This document shows, piece by piece, positions 22,000 to 29,513 of a stretch of DNA of 42,351 nucleotides (the stretch's first letter is position 1; every line of letters begins with the position of its first letter). A model generated the notes under the pieces. It made no database searches. It saw only the letters and a list, made by a program, of their open reading frames with translations, and was not told the origin of the DNA. The DNA is from Leifsonia williamsii (lineage in GTDB: Bacteria > Actinomycetota > Actinomycetes > Actinomycetales > Microbacteriaceae): assembly GCF_030433685.1 (NCBI RefSeq), contig NZ_JAROCF010000002.1, positions 1-42,351 on the forward strand. Direction: 5' to 3'. A program made the translations under genes and the position numbers.

Positions 22000-22809
22000 T
22001 CAGACCTCGGACGGGCCGGTGAAGTGGTCCTTACGCCAGGCAAGGACAGGACCGAGTTCGCCGTGCTCGTGCGTAACGATCACGTTGAGATAGTCGCTGA
22101 TCGGACTACCGAGGCCGACGTCGCGGCCCCCGCTATCCGCCCGGCCAGCTTTCGCCTCTACCGCTGCGTGGGTTTGCTCGAGCAGTTCCGGGGCGATGAC
22201 CTGCTCGTCAGGGTCGCCGATGAAGCTCTTGATCCCGCAGTCGCATCCGGGGTGGATCGGCATCAGCTTGCTCTTGTGATACCGCTGGGTGGACGCGATC
22301 ACGCAGAGGGCGCAGTCCTCACGCCCGGTCAGGGTGCGCTGGTACAACTCGACACCGGTTCGTGACATCGCTTTGCGTGCCGAGTGGGTCTTCGCCAGTT
22401 GCAGACCGGAGGAGACCAGGTCGAGGAGCCGTTCGCCGCCCTTCGACGCAGCTGTTGTAAGGCTGTCGCCGTCACGGAGACCCGTATACAGCGTCGTGAA
22501 CGGCCGCTGGTACACCGTGGCCGCGTCCACACCACGGAGAGCCTCCGTGGACGCGTCAACGACGGCGCCACGGGTGATCGCTGTCCCCAGCTGCTCCGCC
22601 GCGACCCTCGACAGGTACGCGTCCGTCAGTTCGGCGACCCGCTTCTGCCCTGCCTCGACACGAGGCACGATCTCAGCGATCAGCCGCTCAGCGTCAGCAT
22701 CCCGATATGCCGAGAGCGCAGACCAGCGCCGGTACGCGTACGACATCACCTTGCTGCGCACGGCTGCGACTTGGGCGTCGTAGTTCAGGTCAAGCCGCGT
22801 TACCGCCAC
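22000..22809 (-). CDS. MuF-like minor capsid protein (269 aa)
   Basis: A head-morphogenesis-type protein: helical N-terminus (RWSALSAYRDADAERLIAEI, PRVEAGQKRVAELTDAYLSR) and C-terminal MuF-like core with Cys/His pattern (CALCVIASTQRYHKSK, then HPGCDCG), which may bind zinc. Such proteins bind portal and are packed in the procapsid. The gene overlaps the end of the portal gene by 20 bp. Confidence 0.8.
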   Translation of the reverse strand: MAVTRLDLNYDAQVAAVRSKVMSYAYRRWSALSAYRDADAERLIAEIVPRVEAGQKRVAELTDAYLSRVAAEQLGTAITRGAVVDASTEALRGVDAATVYQRPFTTLYTGLRDGDSLTTAASKGGERLLDLVSSGLQLAKTHSARKAMSRTGVELYQRTLTGREDCALCVIASTQRYHKSKLMPIHPGCDCGIKSFIGDPDEQVIAPELLEQTHAAVEAKAGRADSGGRDVGLGSPISDYLNVIVTHEHGELGPVLAWRKDHFTGPSEV

Positions 22810-24199
22810 CGGTCAACTCCTCCGTCAGCAGTGCCTCGTCAGAGGACTCGGCCTCCGCCTGGGCGACCTGCTCCGGAGTGAACTGCCAGATCTCCCTCAT
22901 GATGGTCCGCTTCGCGAGCGTCTTCGACGCTTGCGCCGAGGCGTTAGCCTTGTCCGTGACGGTGTACCGAGAAGCAGGCTTCCAGTCGATCGTGATCTTG
23001 GACTTGTTGGCCCGCTCTTCGTCGCCGGCCGTGAGGAATGCCAGGTACATGACGTCCACGAGAGCGGCCGTGCACCGGATCTGCTTGTCCTCCGTGGCGA
23101 AGATCAGGCCCTCACTGTTCGCCTGCGCACCAGCAGCAGACTCATTGTCCGGGGCGAACATCGCCAGCGGACGCCGCGTCACCGCAGCGAGCTCCCGAAT
23201 GTCGTCCTTGATCGCCGACTGGATGCCCTGCATGTCCGCCTGGGCGGTCTGGAACACCTTCGAGTTGTACGGCAGCTGAATCCACGACCCGGGATCTGTG
23301 GTGAGGACGTTGTCCGGGATCGAGTCGATCTCGTTGCCGTCCTCGTCGACCGCGTCTTCCACGTCGACCTGGATGACCATCTGCTTGAACGCCTGATAGG
23401 CGGCGATGACCATGCTGTTGTAGGTCTTGTGGTTGATTCGGTCCAAGACGTCCGTGTGGGGCTCGAATTCTCCGATTCCACGACGATTCCGGAACCGGAC
23501 CACCGGAACCACCGGATGGTTCAGCTCCTCACCATCAGCGCCGCCACGGTCCTCATCCCACACGTACGCTGAGGGGCTGAACGAGATCGACTTACCGGGT
23601 GCGGAGCGCTCCCGATATGCGACCCAGCGGCGCGCGTTCGACTGGGAACCATCCTCGAGGCGCTGCCCCGGGAGGAACAGGTAGATGTAGTCCCTTTTCT
23701 CATCCGCATCGTGGAAAACCTTGACCGCGGCCCGCACCTCGGACTGCCTGACCGGGTTGTGGAACGTGACCACCTGGCGAGGATCCTCACCCGTGATTAC
23801 GACCTCACCGTCCTCGTCCAACCCAACGATCATGTACGCGTCGGACAGGGCGAGCATGTTCTCCAGGACATCGGCAAACTCAACGTCCAGGCCGTTGTTC
23901 TTCCAGATCTGCCATGCGACATCATCGACCTGGTCGTCGGACACGGCGGTGCGGATCTCCCTCACCGCGCAACGCTCCCGAATCGACCCCACGATCAGCT
24001 CGGCGAAGTTCGTGCACGACTTCTTCTGGAACGACTTGAACGCATCCGACACGCCACTGCCGACCGGAACCGGGAGGGGCGGCTCACCATCGTGGTAGCC
24101 GGCCAGGCGCTGCAGCCGCGGGAGACGGGCGTTGAGCTTCTTCACGCCCTTGACGATCCACCACCCGGGAGAGTTGATCTCGGTGACATCGATGGCCAC
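22790..24199 (-). CDS. portal protein, SPP1 gp6-like (469 aa)
   Basis: GGGAGG precedes the ATG at 24199. The sequence carries typical portal elements: the N-terminal wing (SFQKKSCTNFAELIVGSIRE), central beta region (VRAAVKVFHDADEKRDYIYL, VPVVRFRNR), the helix with NHKTYNSMVIAAYQAFKQMV, and the RPLAMFAPDNESAAGAQANS segment near the tunnel. Length fits the SPP1 gp6 family, which forms the 12-mer DNA gate. It directly follows TerL. Confidence 0.9.
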   Translation of the reverse strand: MAIDVTEINSPGWWIVKGVKKLNARLPRLQRLAGYHDGEPPLPVPVGSGVSDAFKSFQKKSCTNFAELIVGSIRERCAVREIRTAVSDDQVDDVAWQIWKNNGLDVEFADVLENMLALSDAYMIVGLDEDGEVVITGEDPRQVVTFHNPVRQSEVRAAVKVFHDADEKRDYIYLFLPGQRLEDGSQSNARRWVAYRERSAPGKSISFSPSAYVWDEDRGGADGEELNHPVVPVVRFRNRRGIGEFEPHTDVLDRINHKTYNSMVIAAYQAFKQMVIQVDVEDAVDEDGNEIDSIPDNVLTTDPGSWIQLPYNSKVFQTAQADMQGIQSAIKDDIRELAAVTRRPLAMFAPDNESAAGAQANSEGLIFATEDKQIRCTAALVDVMYLAFLTAGDEERANKSKITIDWKPASRYTVTDKANASAQASKTLAKRTIMREIWQFTPEQVAQAEAESSDEALLTEELTGGGNAA

Positions 24200-24213
24200 T
24201 GCGACCTCCCTTC

Positions 24214-25875
24214 CTACTTGAGACGGCGGATCACCGCCTTGCGCTTCGCCTTAGGCTTCGCACCCGTACGTCGCGCGTCAGCACACGCCTTCCACGACAG
24301 GACCGCAGCCATGCCGGCGTCGAACTTGAGCTCCTGCTGGCCTTCCTGCTTCGCCATGACAAGAAGGGGCTTGCCCTCGTCGTCTTTCACGCGAAGTTCC
24401 TTCACGCCAGCGTTGCCGAGGTGTCGGATCAGGTCGTTGTGCGGGTCGAAGTCGCCATCCGGATTCTCGATGCCACCGAAGCGGACACTGCGGGTGTCGA
24501 TCGCTTCGGTGTACTCGCGGAGCGTGTACGCCATCCGGACGTACTTGTTCGTCCAGAACTCCTCAACCTGATCCGGCCACTTGGCCGACCAGGAACCCAT
24601 CGTTTCCGTCCAGTGGGGCGGGTCGCCGTACAGCTTCCACACCTCGAACCGCTCCATGGCGTCTTCGAGGGTCTGGGTGACCTCATCCTCGGGGACTTCC
24701 CAGTCCTCGTCGTCTTCCGGTCGCTCCCAAAGACCCAGGAGTTCCTGCACACCGGTCGCGATGTCCGTCGCCACGAGCCCTGTCGCGTCTCGGAAGCGTG
24801 CGCCGTCGAACCCGAGGCCAACAAACGCGCCCTTGGGGATCGTCTTCCCCGGGTCGGCGAGGTCCAGCAGCTTCTTGAAGTCGAAGAACTGCGACCCCGA
24901 CTTCCGCCACCGGTTCAACCAGACACGCTCGAGATACGCCTTGTCAGCCTTCGGGCGATCCCACTGCTTCGCGATCGACTCGAACTGGCCCGGACCATAC
25001 TCGCCAACGGGACCTGTCGCGTCCGCTATAGCGGCGACCCGCTGGTCGATAGTCGTGAGGTCGTCGTGCTCGTCGCCAGCCCACCGTGCAAAGAAGAACA
25101 GCGCCGGGTTCTCGATCTCGCCCCGGTCGATCATCTCCGCCTCAGCGCGCACATCCTCTTGGATGCTGCCCTGCCCGGGCTTCCCTGCTGTGGACGTGTA
25201 CAACGCCCACGGGTCTTCCAGTGGACGCTTCGTCAGGTTCGCGCTCATCGTCTCGTGCGCGTTCTTGGCCGACGGAAGATACAACCGGTGCGGTTCGTCG
25301 AAGTGCTGAAACGTCGTCAGGGCACCATCACGCGACCCCGGCGAGTTCGACACCGGAACAACCTGACCATCAGCACGGCCCCGCGCATCAAGCCGGAGGA
25401 TCCGCTCGAGCGAAGAATCGAAAAGGTCAGCGTCAGGGCCTTCCTCGACCACGTACTTCAGCACACCGAACGCCAGCTCGGAGACCTGCTCCTCCGTCAC
25501 CGCCATCATCGGGATGTACGGGAACGCCACCGGCCGGCCGACAGGATCACCGTCAGCGTCGAATCCATCGCACCGAACGGGCCCCTCGGGGTGCAGCTCG
25601 GCGAACGCTACCCAGGCAGCGAACTCGGTCTTCGCCATGCCCTTACGCCACTCGATCGCTCCACGCTGGAACCGGCGCCGTCCAGCAAGACGATGCCCCT
25701 GCGGATACACCTCGTACAGGCGGTACAGAGCAGCGAGCTTCTCGTCATCCAGTCGCGCCGGCTGCCCCGCAAGAGAACCGGGGCCGAACACGCACCGGTC
25801 AAGGATGAACTCCGCCACCGAAGGGCCAAGCGTCGGGTACGTCAGATCGAGCGGCGGAACAATCAGGACCGCCAT
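24214..25875 (-). CDS. terminase large subunit (553 aa)
   Basis: The packaging ATPase/nuclease. A Walker A-like motif of actinophage TerL is seen at residues 76-84 (WRKGMAKTE) and Walker B at 192-194 (FDE, in LTTFQHFDEPHRL). The C-terminal nuclease half begins about residue 345 with the acidic GLGFDGARFRDATGLVATDI, and a later acidic residue lies in WKLYGDPPHW. It follows terS by 6 bp without a strong ribosome site of its own, so translation is likely coupled. Confidence 0.92.
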   Translation of the reverse strand: MAVLIVPPLDLTYPTLGPSVAEFILDRCVFGPGSLAGQPARLDDEKLAALYRLYEVYPQGHRLAGRRRFQRGAIEWRKGMAKTEFAAWVAFAELHPEGPVRCDGFDADGDPVGRPVAFPYIPMMAVTEEQVSELAFGVLKYVVEEGPDADLFDSSLERILRLDARGRADGQVVPVSNSPGSRDGALTTFQHFDEPHRLYLPSAKNAHETMSANLTKRPLEDPWALYTSTAGKPGQGSIQEDVRAEAEMIDRGEIENPALFFFARWAGDEHDDLTTIDQRVAAIADATGPVGEYGPGQFESIAKQWDRPKADKAYLERVWLNRWRKSGSQFFDFKKLLDLADPGKTIPKGAFVGLGFDGARFRDATGLVATDIATGVQELLGLWERPEDDEDWEVPEDEVTQTLEDAMERFEVWKLYGDPPHWTETMGSWSAKWPDQVEEFWTNKYVRMAYTLREYTEAIDTRSVRFGGIENPDGDFDPHNDLIRHLGNAGVKELRVKDDEGKPLLVMAKQEGQQELKFDAGMAAVLSWKACADARRTGAKPKAKRKAVIRRLK

Positions 25876-25881
25876 GCCGGC

Positions 25882-26355
25882 CTACTGAGCCAGACGAAGG
25901 CGAGGATCATCGCCCTTCGGCTTCTTCGCAGCCCGACGCTTCTCCGTCCGCTCCTCAGCCTCATCAGCCGCAGCGAACTGGATCTTCAACCGGGCCCGAT
26001 CCTCCGGCGTAGCGCCGAACTTCGCAACCCGAAGCCGCAACTCATTCGCCACCGACGTGTTACCCGTCCAGAACTTCGCGTGGATCAGGGCAGTATCCAT
26101 GAGCTCCGACCAGTCGGTCTCCGTGAACTCATCCGACAGCGGCGAACTCGCCCACATGTCCCACCACTGACGCGTCCGCTCCGGCCACACGAACTGCTGC
26201 ATCACAACGTTGCCGTCGATCTCCACCGACACATCAAAGGTAGGCAGTTCAGGCTGCTCAGACGGTGCCGCCTCAATGATGCGCATCTGCGCGCCACCAC
26301 CGTTGCGACGCACCCGCCGAGACGGATCCTTCGGAGCAGGTCCACGACCAGCCAT
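25882..26355 (-). CDS. terminase small subunit-like protein (157 aa)
   Basis: The ATG at 26355 (MAGRGPAPKDPSRRVRRNGG) follows GGGAGG; this N-terminal phrase is common in actinophage small terminase proteins. The middle is helical (FVWPERTRQWWDMWASSPLS, DWSELMDTALIHAKFWTGN) and the C-terminus basic (KRRAAKKPKGDDPRLRLAQ). It should bind the packaging site and recruit TerL. The paired CCCATGTCGGG elements lie directly upstream. Confidence 0.82.
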   Translation of the reverse strand: MAGRGPAPKDPSRRVRRNGGGAQMRIIEAAPSEQPELPTFDVSVEIDGNVVMQQFVWPERTRQWWDMWASSPLSDEFTETDWSELMDTALIHAKFWTGNTSVANELRLRVAKFGATPEDRARLKIQFAAADEAEERTEKRRAAKKPKGDDPRLRLAQ

Positions 26356-26363
26356 GACTACCT

Positions 26364-26395
26364 CCCATGTCGGGAAAACGAGAGCCCATGTCGGG
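26364..26395 (-). promoter_or_regulatory. paired CCCGACATGGG elements before terS
   Basis: Two perfect copies (26364-26374 and 26385-26395), 21 bp apart, occupy the same position as the pair before the scaffold gene; the proximal copy merges with the terS ribosome site GGGAGG. They may be a regulator or RNA-binding site, or TerS recognition sites near cos. The rest of 26396-26452 shows nothing that I can name. Confidence 0.6.
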
Positions 26396-26452
26396 CAGGA
26401 ACCACAGGGCCCAGAAAGTCCCAGACCCGTACGGCTCCAAATCTGCAGCACC

Positions 26453-26875
26453 TCATCGCCCTGTCGACGGGCCCCGGGGGTGGGGGGTGGAGGCCTGGGT
26501 GCTTGTTCGTTGTGTTGTTGTTCGTGGTGTGCCCGTGAAGGCTCGCGTCCGGCCTCGTGCTGCTTCTTGTTTGGTCTTGGCTGCGTGGCAGGTGGTGCAG
26601 GCCCCCTGGCCGTTGCTGAGGGTGTAGGTGCCGCCTTCAGCCACGGGTGTGATGTGGTCTGCTTCGGTGGCTTTGCCTGTGCACTTCGGTCCGCGTATCT
26701 CGCAGCGTCCGCCGCATCGTTGGAGTACCGCTGCTCTCCACTCGCGGTGGAGTGGGGTGTTGGTGCGGTCTGTGCCGTATGCCCAGTTGATGGGGGTGTG
26801 TTCGTAGCAGTACCGCTGATTGGTGATGCGGTTCTCGCAGCCTGGGGTGGGGCATTTGCGGGGGGCCCGGGGCAT
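26453..26875 (-). CDS. HNH endonuclease beside terminase (140 aa)
   Basis: An HNH domain with zinc-type cysteines: CPTPGCENRITNQRYCYEH near the N-terminus, then the core CGGRCEIRGPKC, EADHITPVAEGG (residues about 70-82) and ACTTCHAAKT. HNH proteins next to terminase are known to take part in DNA cleavage during packaging of cos phages (for example HK97). The ATG at 26875 is preferred; an upstream frame start at 26929 would read through a 12-G tract. The C-terminus is a low-complexity basic tail (RTTTQRTSTQASTPHPRG). Confidence 0.82.
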   Translation of the reverse strand: MPRAPRKCPTPGCENRITNQRYCYEHTPINWAYGTDRTNTPLHREWRAAVLQRCGGRCEIRGPKCTGKATEADHITPVAEGGTYTLSNGQGACTTCHAAKTKQEAARGRTRAFTGTPRTTTQRTSTQASTPHPRGPSTGR

Positions 26876-26884
26876 TGTTTGATA

Positions 26885-26896
26885 CCCCCCCCCCCC
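26885..26896 (-). repeat. 12-base C/G homopolymer before HNH start
   Basis: Twelve consecutive C on the plus strand (G on the coding strand) end 9 nt before the HNH ATG, where the ribosome site should be. Tracts this long are prone to slippage and also to sequencing error. Confidence 0.75.
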
Positions 26897-26903
26897 GGGT
26901 GGT

Positions 26904-26990
26904 TTAGTCGTACCCCCGGGTGTCTTCACAGCAGAGGGTGGCGGCGAACGCGGATGGGTATTCGGCGCCGCAGTTCTCGCATGCGGTCAT
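26904..26990 (-). CDS. 28-aa Cys-rich mini-protein
   Basis: It begins MTACENCGAEYPSA and ends with a CC pair and ED, matching half of a zinc ribbon (CxxC ... CC). It lies 8 bp after the gene at 26999-27223. No strong ribosome site is seen, but GAACGGC precedes the ATG. Small size limits certainty; Cys-rich mini-proteins recur through this phage. Confidence 0.5.
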   Translation of the reverse strand: MTACENCGAEYPSAFAATLCCEDTRGYD

Positions 26991-26998
26991 GCCGTTCA

Positions 26999-27223
26999 CT
27001 AGTCGGCCTTGCCTTCGATGCGGTGGTCGACGGTGACACGTTCGGCGAGGATGGTAATCGTGACGGCCGGGCAACCATCATCGCTGACCTGGACCGATAC
27101 GCCTGATGCGTCGATGTGCCAGGGGAAGTCTTCACCGTCGATTGTGATGCCGAAGCGTCGGCTTTCCGACTTGCTTTCGAGGAGTCGGGCATCGACATCG
27201 ATGCGGCCTGCGAGCTTCGGCAT
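26999..27223 (-). CDS. hypothetical protein (74 aa)
   Basis: The ATG at 27223 (MPKLAGRIDVDARLLESKSE) has CGGAGG upstream. The sequence is a series of beta strands (RRFGITIDGEDFPWHIDASG, VSVQVSDDGCPAVTITILAE), as in small regulatory or structural beta proteins. I recognise no family. It is divergent from the plus-strand gene at 27275 and shares a 50-bp promoter region. Confidence 0.65.
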   Translation of the reverse strand: MPKLAGRIDVDARLLESKSESRRFGITIDGEDFPWHIDASGVSVQVSDDGCPAVTITILAERVTVDHRIEGKAD

Positions 27224-27274
27224 TCGAGTTGCCTCCGGTCGTATACTGTGGCCCACTTGATTGAGGGGGCCGGC

Positions 27275-27466
27275 GTGGCTGTGAAGTTTGAGACCAAGAC
27301 GCTGAAGTTGAAGACGACGCGTGGGTCTGGTCGAGACAAGAAGAAGGGTGAGCGTCAGCTCGCTGAGCTGATCGCTGACGGGTGGGAGATCGTGTCCGAG
27401 CATCGGAAGGGTGCGCTCGAGTGGGGCAACAAGGACACGTACATCCTGCGTCGGGCGAAGGCTTAG
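27275..27466 (+). CDS. plus-strand DUF4177-like protein (63 aa)
   Basis: GTG start at 27275 with GAGGGGG upstream and a TATACT box at 27242-27247. It is read against the surrounding leftward genes. The C-terminal half (RQLAELIADGWEIVSEHRKG then DTYILRRAK) matches the small DUF4177/short-C-terminal type fold, in which an 'L-x-x-L-x-x-x-GWE-V' helix-strand unit packs against a final strand. The N-terminus is Lys-rich (KFETKTLKLKTTRGSGRDKK). It overlaps the convergent gene at 27463 by 4 bp. It could be expressed in the lysogen. Confidence 0.7.
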   Translation: MAVKFETKTLKLKTTRGSGRDKKKGERQLAELIADGWEIVSEHRKGALEWGNKDTYILRRAKA

Positions 27467-27744
27467 GCGATCCATTCGGTTTCGTCGATGATGCCGCACT
27501 TGCCGTCGAGTGCCATTGTCCAGATGCGTTCGCGTACTTCGTGCCAGTGGTGTGCGCACCAGTGCAGCGTGCCGGCCAGTTCGTCTTTGTCGCCGTCCCG
27601 GTACATGTGGACTCGGACGTATGCGATGGCGGGGCAGGATGCGTGGTCGCAGGTGTCGCCGTCGTGGAGGACACGGTATGTGCCTGGTTCGTGCGGGTCT
27701 TCGGGTGGCGCGGGGAGCGGTTTGGGTGCTGCTGTGTCGGTCAT
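27463..27744 (-). CDS. Cys/His-rich hypothetical protein, DUF7455-like (93 aa)
   Basis: GGAGG precedes the ATG at 27744. After a Pro-rich N-terminus (APKPLPAPPEDPHEPGTY), Cys/His pairs CDHASC and WCAHHWHEV suggest a small zinc-binding unit (residues about 31-65), like DUF7455-type proteins with a final 'CAHH' motif. Role unknown. Upstream, 27745-27905 (161 bp) shows no gene or clear RNA. Confidence 0.65.
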   Translation of the reverse strand: MTDTAAPKPLPAPPEDPHEPGTYRVLHDGDTCDHASCPAIAYVRVHMYRDGDKDELAGTLHWCAHHWHEVRERIWTMALDGKCGIIDETEWIA

Positions 27745-27905
27745 CGTTGACCTCCGCTCGTTGCGGTTGGTTGGTTCCGCCCGTCAGCTCGGGGGTTGAG
27801 TGTTTGGTCGGTCCGTCGCGTCTTGCGTGAGCGTCTGTGCTCGAACGTGTGGATGCGAGGTGCCCCGACCGTTCTGGTTGGTGTGTGATGCTGAGGGGCG
27901 GAAGA

Positions 27906-28112
27906 TCAGGTGTAGTACGCGCCTTGGCAGTAGGCGATGGGAATCGACGGTGTCGCGCCGAACTGATCCAGGATGCGCACATTGCCGCGGCCGTCAACCA
28001 CGACGATGACGACGCTGCCGTCAAATCCGCTGGCTGCGATCGCGACCGGCGTCTGTGGGGAAGGGAGGACGTCGCCTACTTCGACCACTTGAGCGATACG
28101 TGTCACGTTCAT
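27906..28112 (-). CDS. hypothetical protein (68 aa)
   Basis: The ATG at 28112 (MNVTRIAQVVEVGDVLPSPQ) overlaps the stop of the membrane mini-protein upstream by ATGA. The rest is beta-rich (VAIAASGFDGSVVIVVVDGR, GNVRILDQFG). Reads like a small barrel; no family is recognised. Confidence 0.6.
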   Translation of the reverse strand: MNVTRIAQVVEVGDVLPSPQTPVAIAASGFDGSVVIVVVDGRGNVRILDQFGATPSIPIAYCQGAYYT

Positions 28113-28279
28113 CGCGCACGCCTGCTGGTGTTCCAGATCACTCCGGCGGCGGCCCATGCAAGCAGGATCCATGCGATCGCTGCGAGCGGCGCCGCATCCA
28201 TCAGCGTCGCGTTGCGGATATTCAACGCTGCCACCACCGCGACCAGAGCCCATCGAAGCGCGAGTGTATCGCCGTCCAT
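28109..28279 (-). CDS. small membrane protein, two helices (56 aa)
   Basis: GGGGAGG lies 5-6 nt before the ATG at 28279. The protein (MDGDTLALRWALVAVVAALN at the start) has two hydrophobic stretches, residues about 9-19 and 30-48 (APLAAIAWILLAWAAAGVIW), and a basic end (SRRAR). It overlaps the next gene by ATGA. It is first of the late block. A holin-like or membrane-regulator role is possible. Confidence 0.65.
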   Translation of the reverse strand: MDGDTLALRWALVAVVAALNIRNATLMDAAPLAAIAWILLAWAAAGVIWNTSRRAR

Positions 28280-28297
28280 GGCGCCTCCCCGCGCAGA

Positions 28298-28337
28298 TCA
28301 GGTGCCTGACCCTGATGTGGTGGGGATCAGGTATCAG
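28298..28337. promoter_or_regulatory. cluster of ATCAGG/CCTGAT half sites
   Basis: ATCAGG (28298), CCTGA (28305), CCTGAT (28311), ATCAGG (28326) and ATCAG (28333) form two overlapping dyads in the 75-bp gap between the first late gene and the early-operon terminator. The site is where a late promoter or its activator should act; no consensus -10/-35 pair is convincing. Confidence 0.45.
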
Positions 28338-28354
28338 CGCCTTACATGAGAAAA

Positions 28355-28374
28355 CCCCCGCTGTTGGGCGGGGG
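28355..28374 (-). terminator. terminator of the early operon
   Basis: CCCCCGC (28355-28361) pairs with GCGGGGG (28368-28374), loop 6 nt; on the minus strand TTTTC follows. It ends the leftward early transcript about 55 bp after its last gene. Confidence 0.85.
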
Positions 28375-28430
28375 CTTCTCGAAGGCTTTTGGGCGCACTC
28401 GTAGTGCGTATCGTCATCGTAGCACGCGAA

Positions 28431-29195
28431 TTACACCGTTGTCATTCCCTCCTGACGTGTCGTTGCTTCGGCTTGTTCGAGTTCGAACTGCAGCTCTCTG
28501 AGGCCAAACTCTGCGCCGCATGCTCGGCAGATTGCGTGCCCCTTCTCGATCATCTCCGGGTCATCCCGCTTGTACCGAATCAGCAGCGGTCTGGGACGGC
28601 CGCGGCGAATACCTTCCATCGGGGGCAGGCGCCGTCGCGGCTCTCCGGGCTTGTCCTCGCTGGCGTCCCACCACTCCTCCGCATGGCAGACCGGGCACGG
28701 GTTGGGAAGGTCCTTCTCCCGCCACGGGTCGAGCATGGTCCGGATGCTGGCTGCCCACTTCTGCATGACTGCGGCGAAGAACGCCGCATGCTCCTCGTCA
28801 AGGTCGCGCACGTACACCGATGCGTTCCATGCTTCGAGGTTCTCTCTGGTGTGCTTTCGGTCGAGGACGCCGGCCATCCGGCACCAGTCGCGTACTGCTG
28901 ACGAGATCTTCATGGCCTCGTAGAGGGCGTGCACATTGAGGACAGCTGATTCGGAGGCGAGCGCGGCTCCCTTCGTGCTGCCGCCCATGCTTGACTGGAT
29001 AGCGTCGTCGAGCATGTCGAGAAGCGGGGGCAGTTCCACGGTCACCTTCTGCGTTCCTACGACATGCTCCGTGACCGTCTCGATGCCGTCGTCATCGGTG
29101 GTGACGTAGCGGCTGATGATGTCCTGTTCCTGGCGACGCTTCTGGGGTTTCGTGAGTGCTTCGACTGCTGCGAGGAGCGGATCAGTCTCAGACAT
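28431..29195 (-). CDS. zinc-ribbon hypothetical protein (254 aa)
   Basis: The N-terminal 130 residues are helical (DPLLAAVEALTKPQKRRQEQ, LPPLLDMLDDAIQSSMGGST, AVLNVHALYEAMKISSAVRD). The C-terminus carries two cysteine pairs, CPVC (about residues 168-171) and CRAC (about 223-226), a split zinc ribbon, in a basic context (GRPRPLLIRYKRDD). Similar proteins close the early operons of many actinophages; the function is not established to my knowledge. Its start overlaps the next upstream gene by 8 bp. Confidence 0.7.
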   Translation of the reverse strand: MSETDPLLAAVEALTKPQKRRQEQDIISRYVTTDDDGIETVTEHVVGTQKVTVELPPLLDMLDDAIQSSMGGSTKGAALASESAVLNVHALYEAMKISSAVRDWCRMAGVLDRKHTRENLEAWNASVYVRDLDEEHAAFFAAVMQKWAASIRTMLDPWREKDLPNPCPVCHAEEWWDASEDKPGEPRRRLPPMEGIRRGRPRPLLIRYKRDDPEMIEKGHAICRACGAEFGLRELQFELEQAEATTRQEGMTTV

Positions 29196-29388
29196 GCGGG
29201 GCCTCCTTCACGAACGGGTTGGGCCGATGGATCGGGTACGACGGGTCAGCCGCTTGCTTATCTAGTTCCACGCGGCGTGCGTCGTAGCCCGCGTCCCATG
29301 CCAAGGCGAGAAGTTCCTGCTGCTGGGCGAGCGCACGGCTGGCGGATTCGATCTGGTCGAGCAGGTAGTTGTGAAGGCGCTCGCTCAT
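29188..29388 (-). CDS. hypothetical protein (66 aa)
   Basis: A helical N-terminal two-thirds (LHNYLLDQIESASRALAQQQ) followed by an extended Pro-rich end (DPSYPIHRPNPFVKEAP). ATGA overlap with the gene upstream and 8-bp overlap with the gene downstream support it. No family is recognised. Confidence 0.65.
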   Translation of the reverse strand: MSERLHNYLLDQIESASRALAQQQELLALAWDAGYDARRVELDKQAADPSYPIHRPNPFVKEAPHV

Positions 29389-29513
29389 TTCTTGCCCTTC
29401 TTCTTGGTTTTGACGGTGATCGTCAGTTCGGGGAACTCTTCACGGAACACGGATGCGAGGGCTTCAGCGTCCACCTGGTGGAGGCCCTTGATCACTACAC
29501 GGGAATCCGTCAC
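29385..29513 (-). CDS. hypothetical basic mini-protein (42 aa)
   Basis: The GTG at 29513 overlaps the upstream stop (GTGA) and follows GAGGAG at good distance, so I prefer it to the ATG at 29546. The sequence (TDSRVVIKGLHQVDAEALAS, then FREEFPELTITVK) ends in a lysine run (TKKKGKK). Strand-helix-strand pattern; function unknown. Confidence 0.55.
   Translation of the reverse strand: MTDSRVVIKGLHQVDAEALASVFREEFPELTITVKTKKKGKK

Noticed and set aside
24421..26538. 705-codon open frame on the plus strand across the terminase genes
   Set aside because: Mirror of TerL/TerS codons in a high-GC genome; no domains or start signals.
26999..28024. 341-codon minus-strand frame
   Set aside because: Only its last 74 codons have a ribosome site and plausible sequence; the rest overlaps better-supported genes in other frames.
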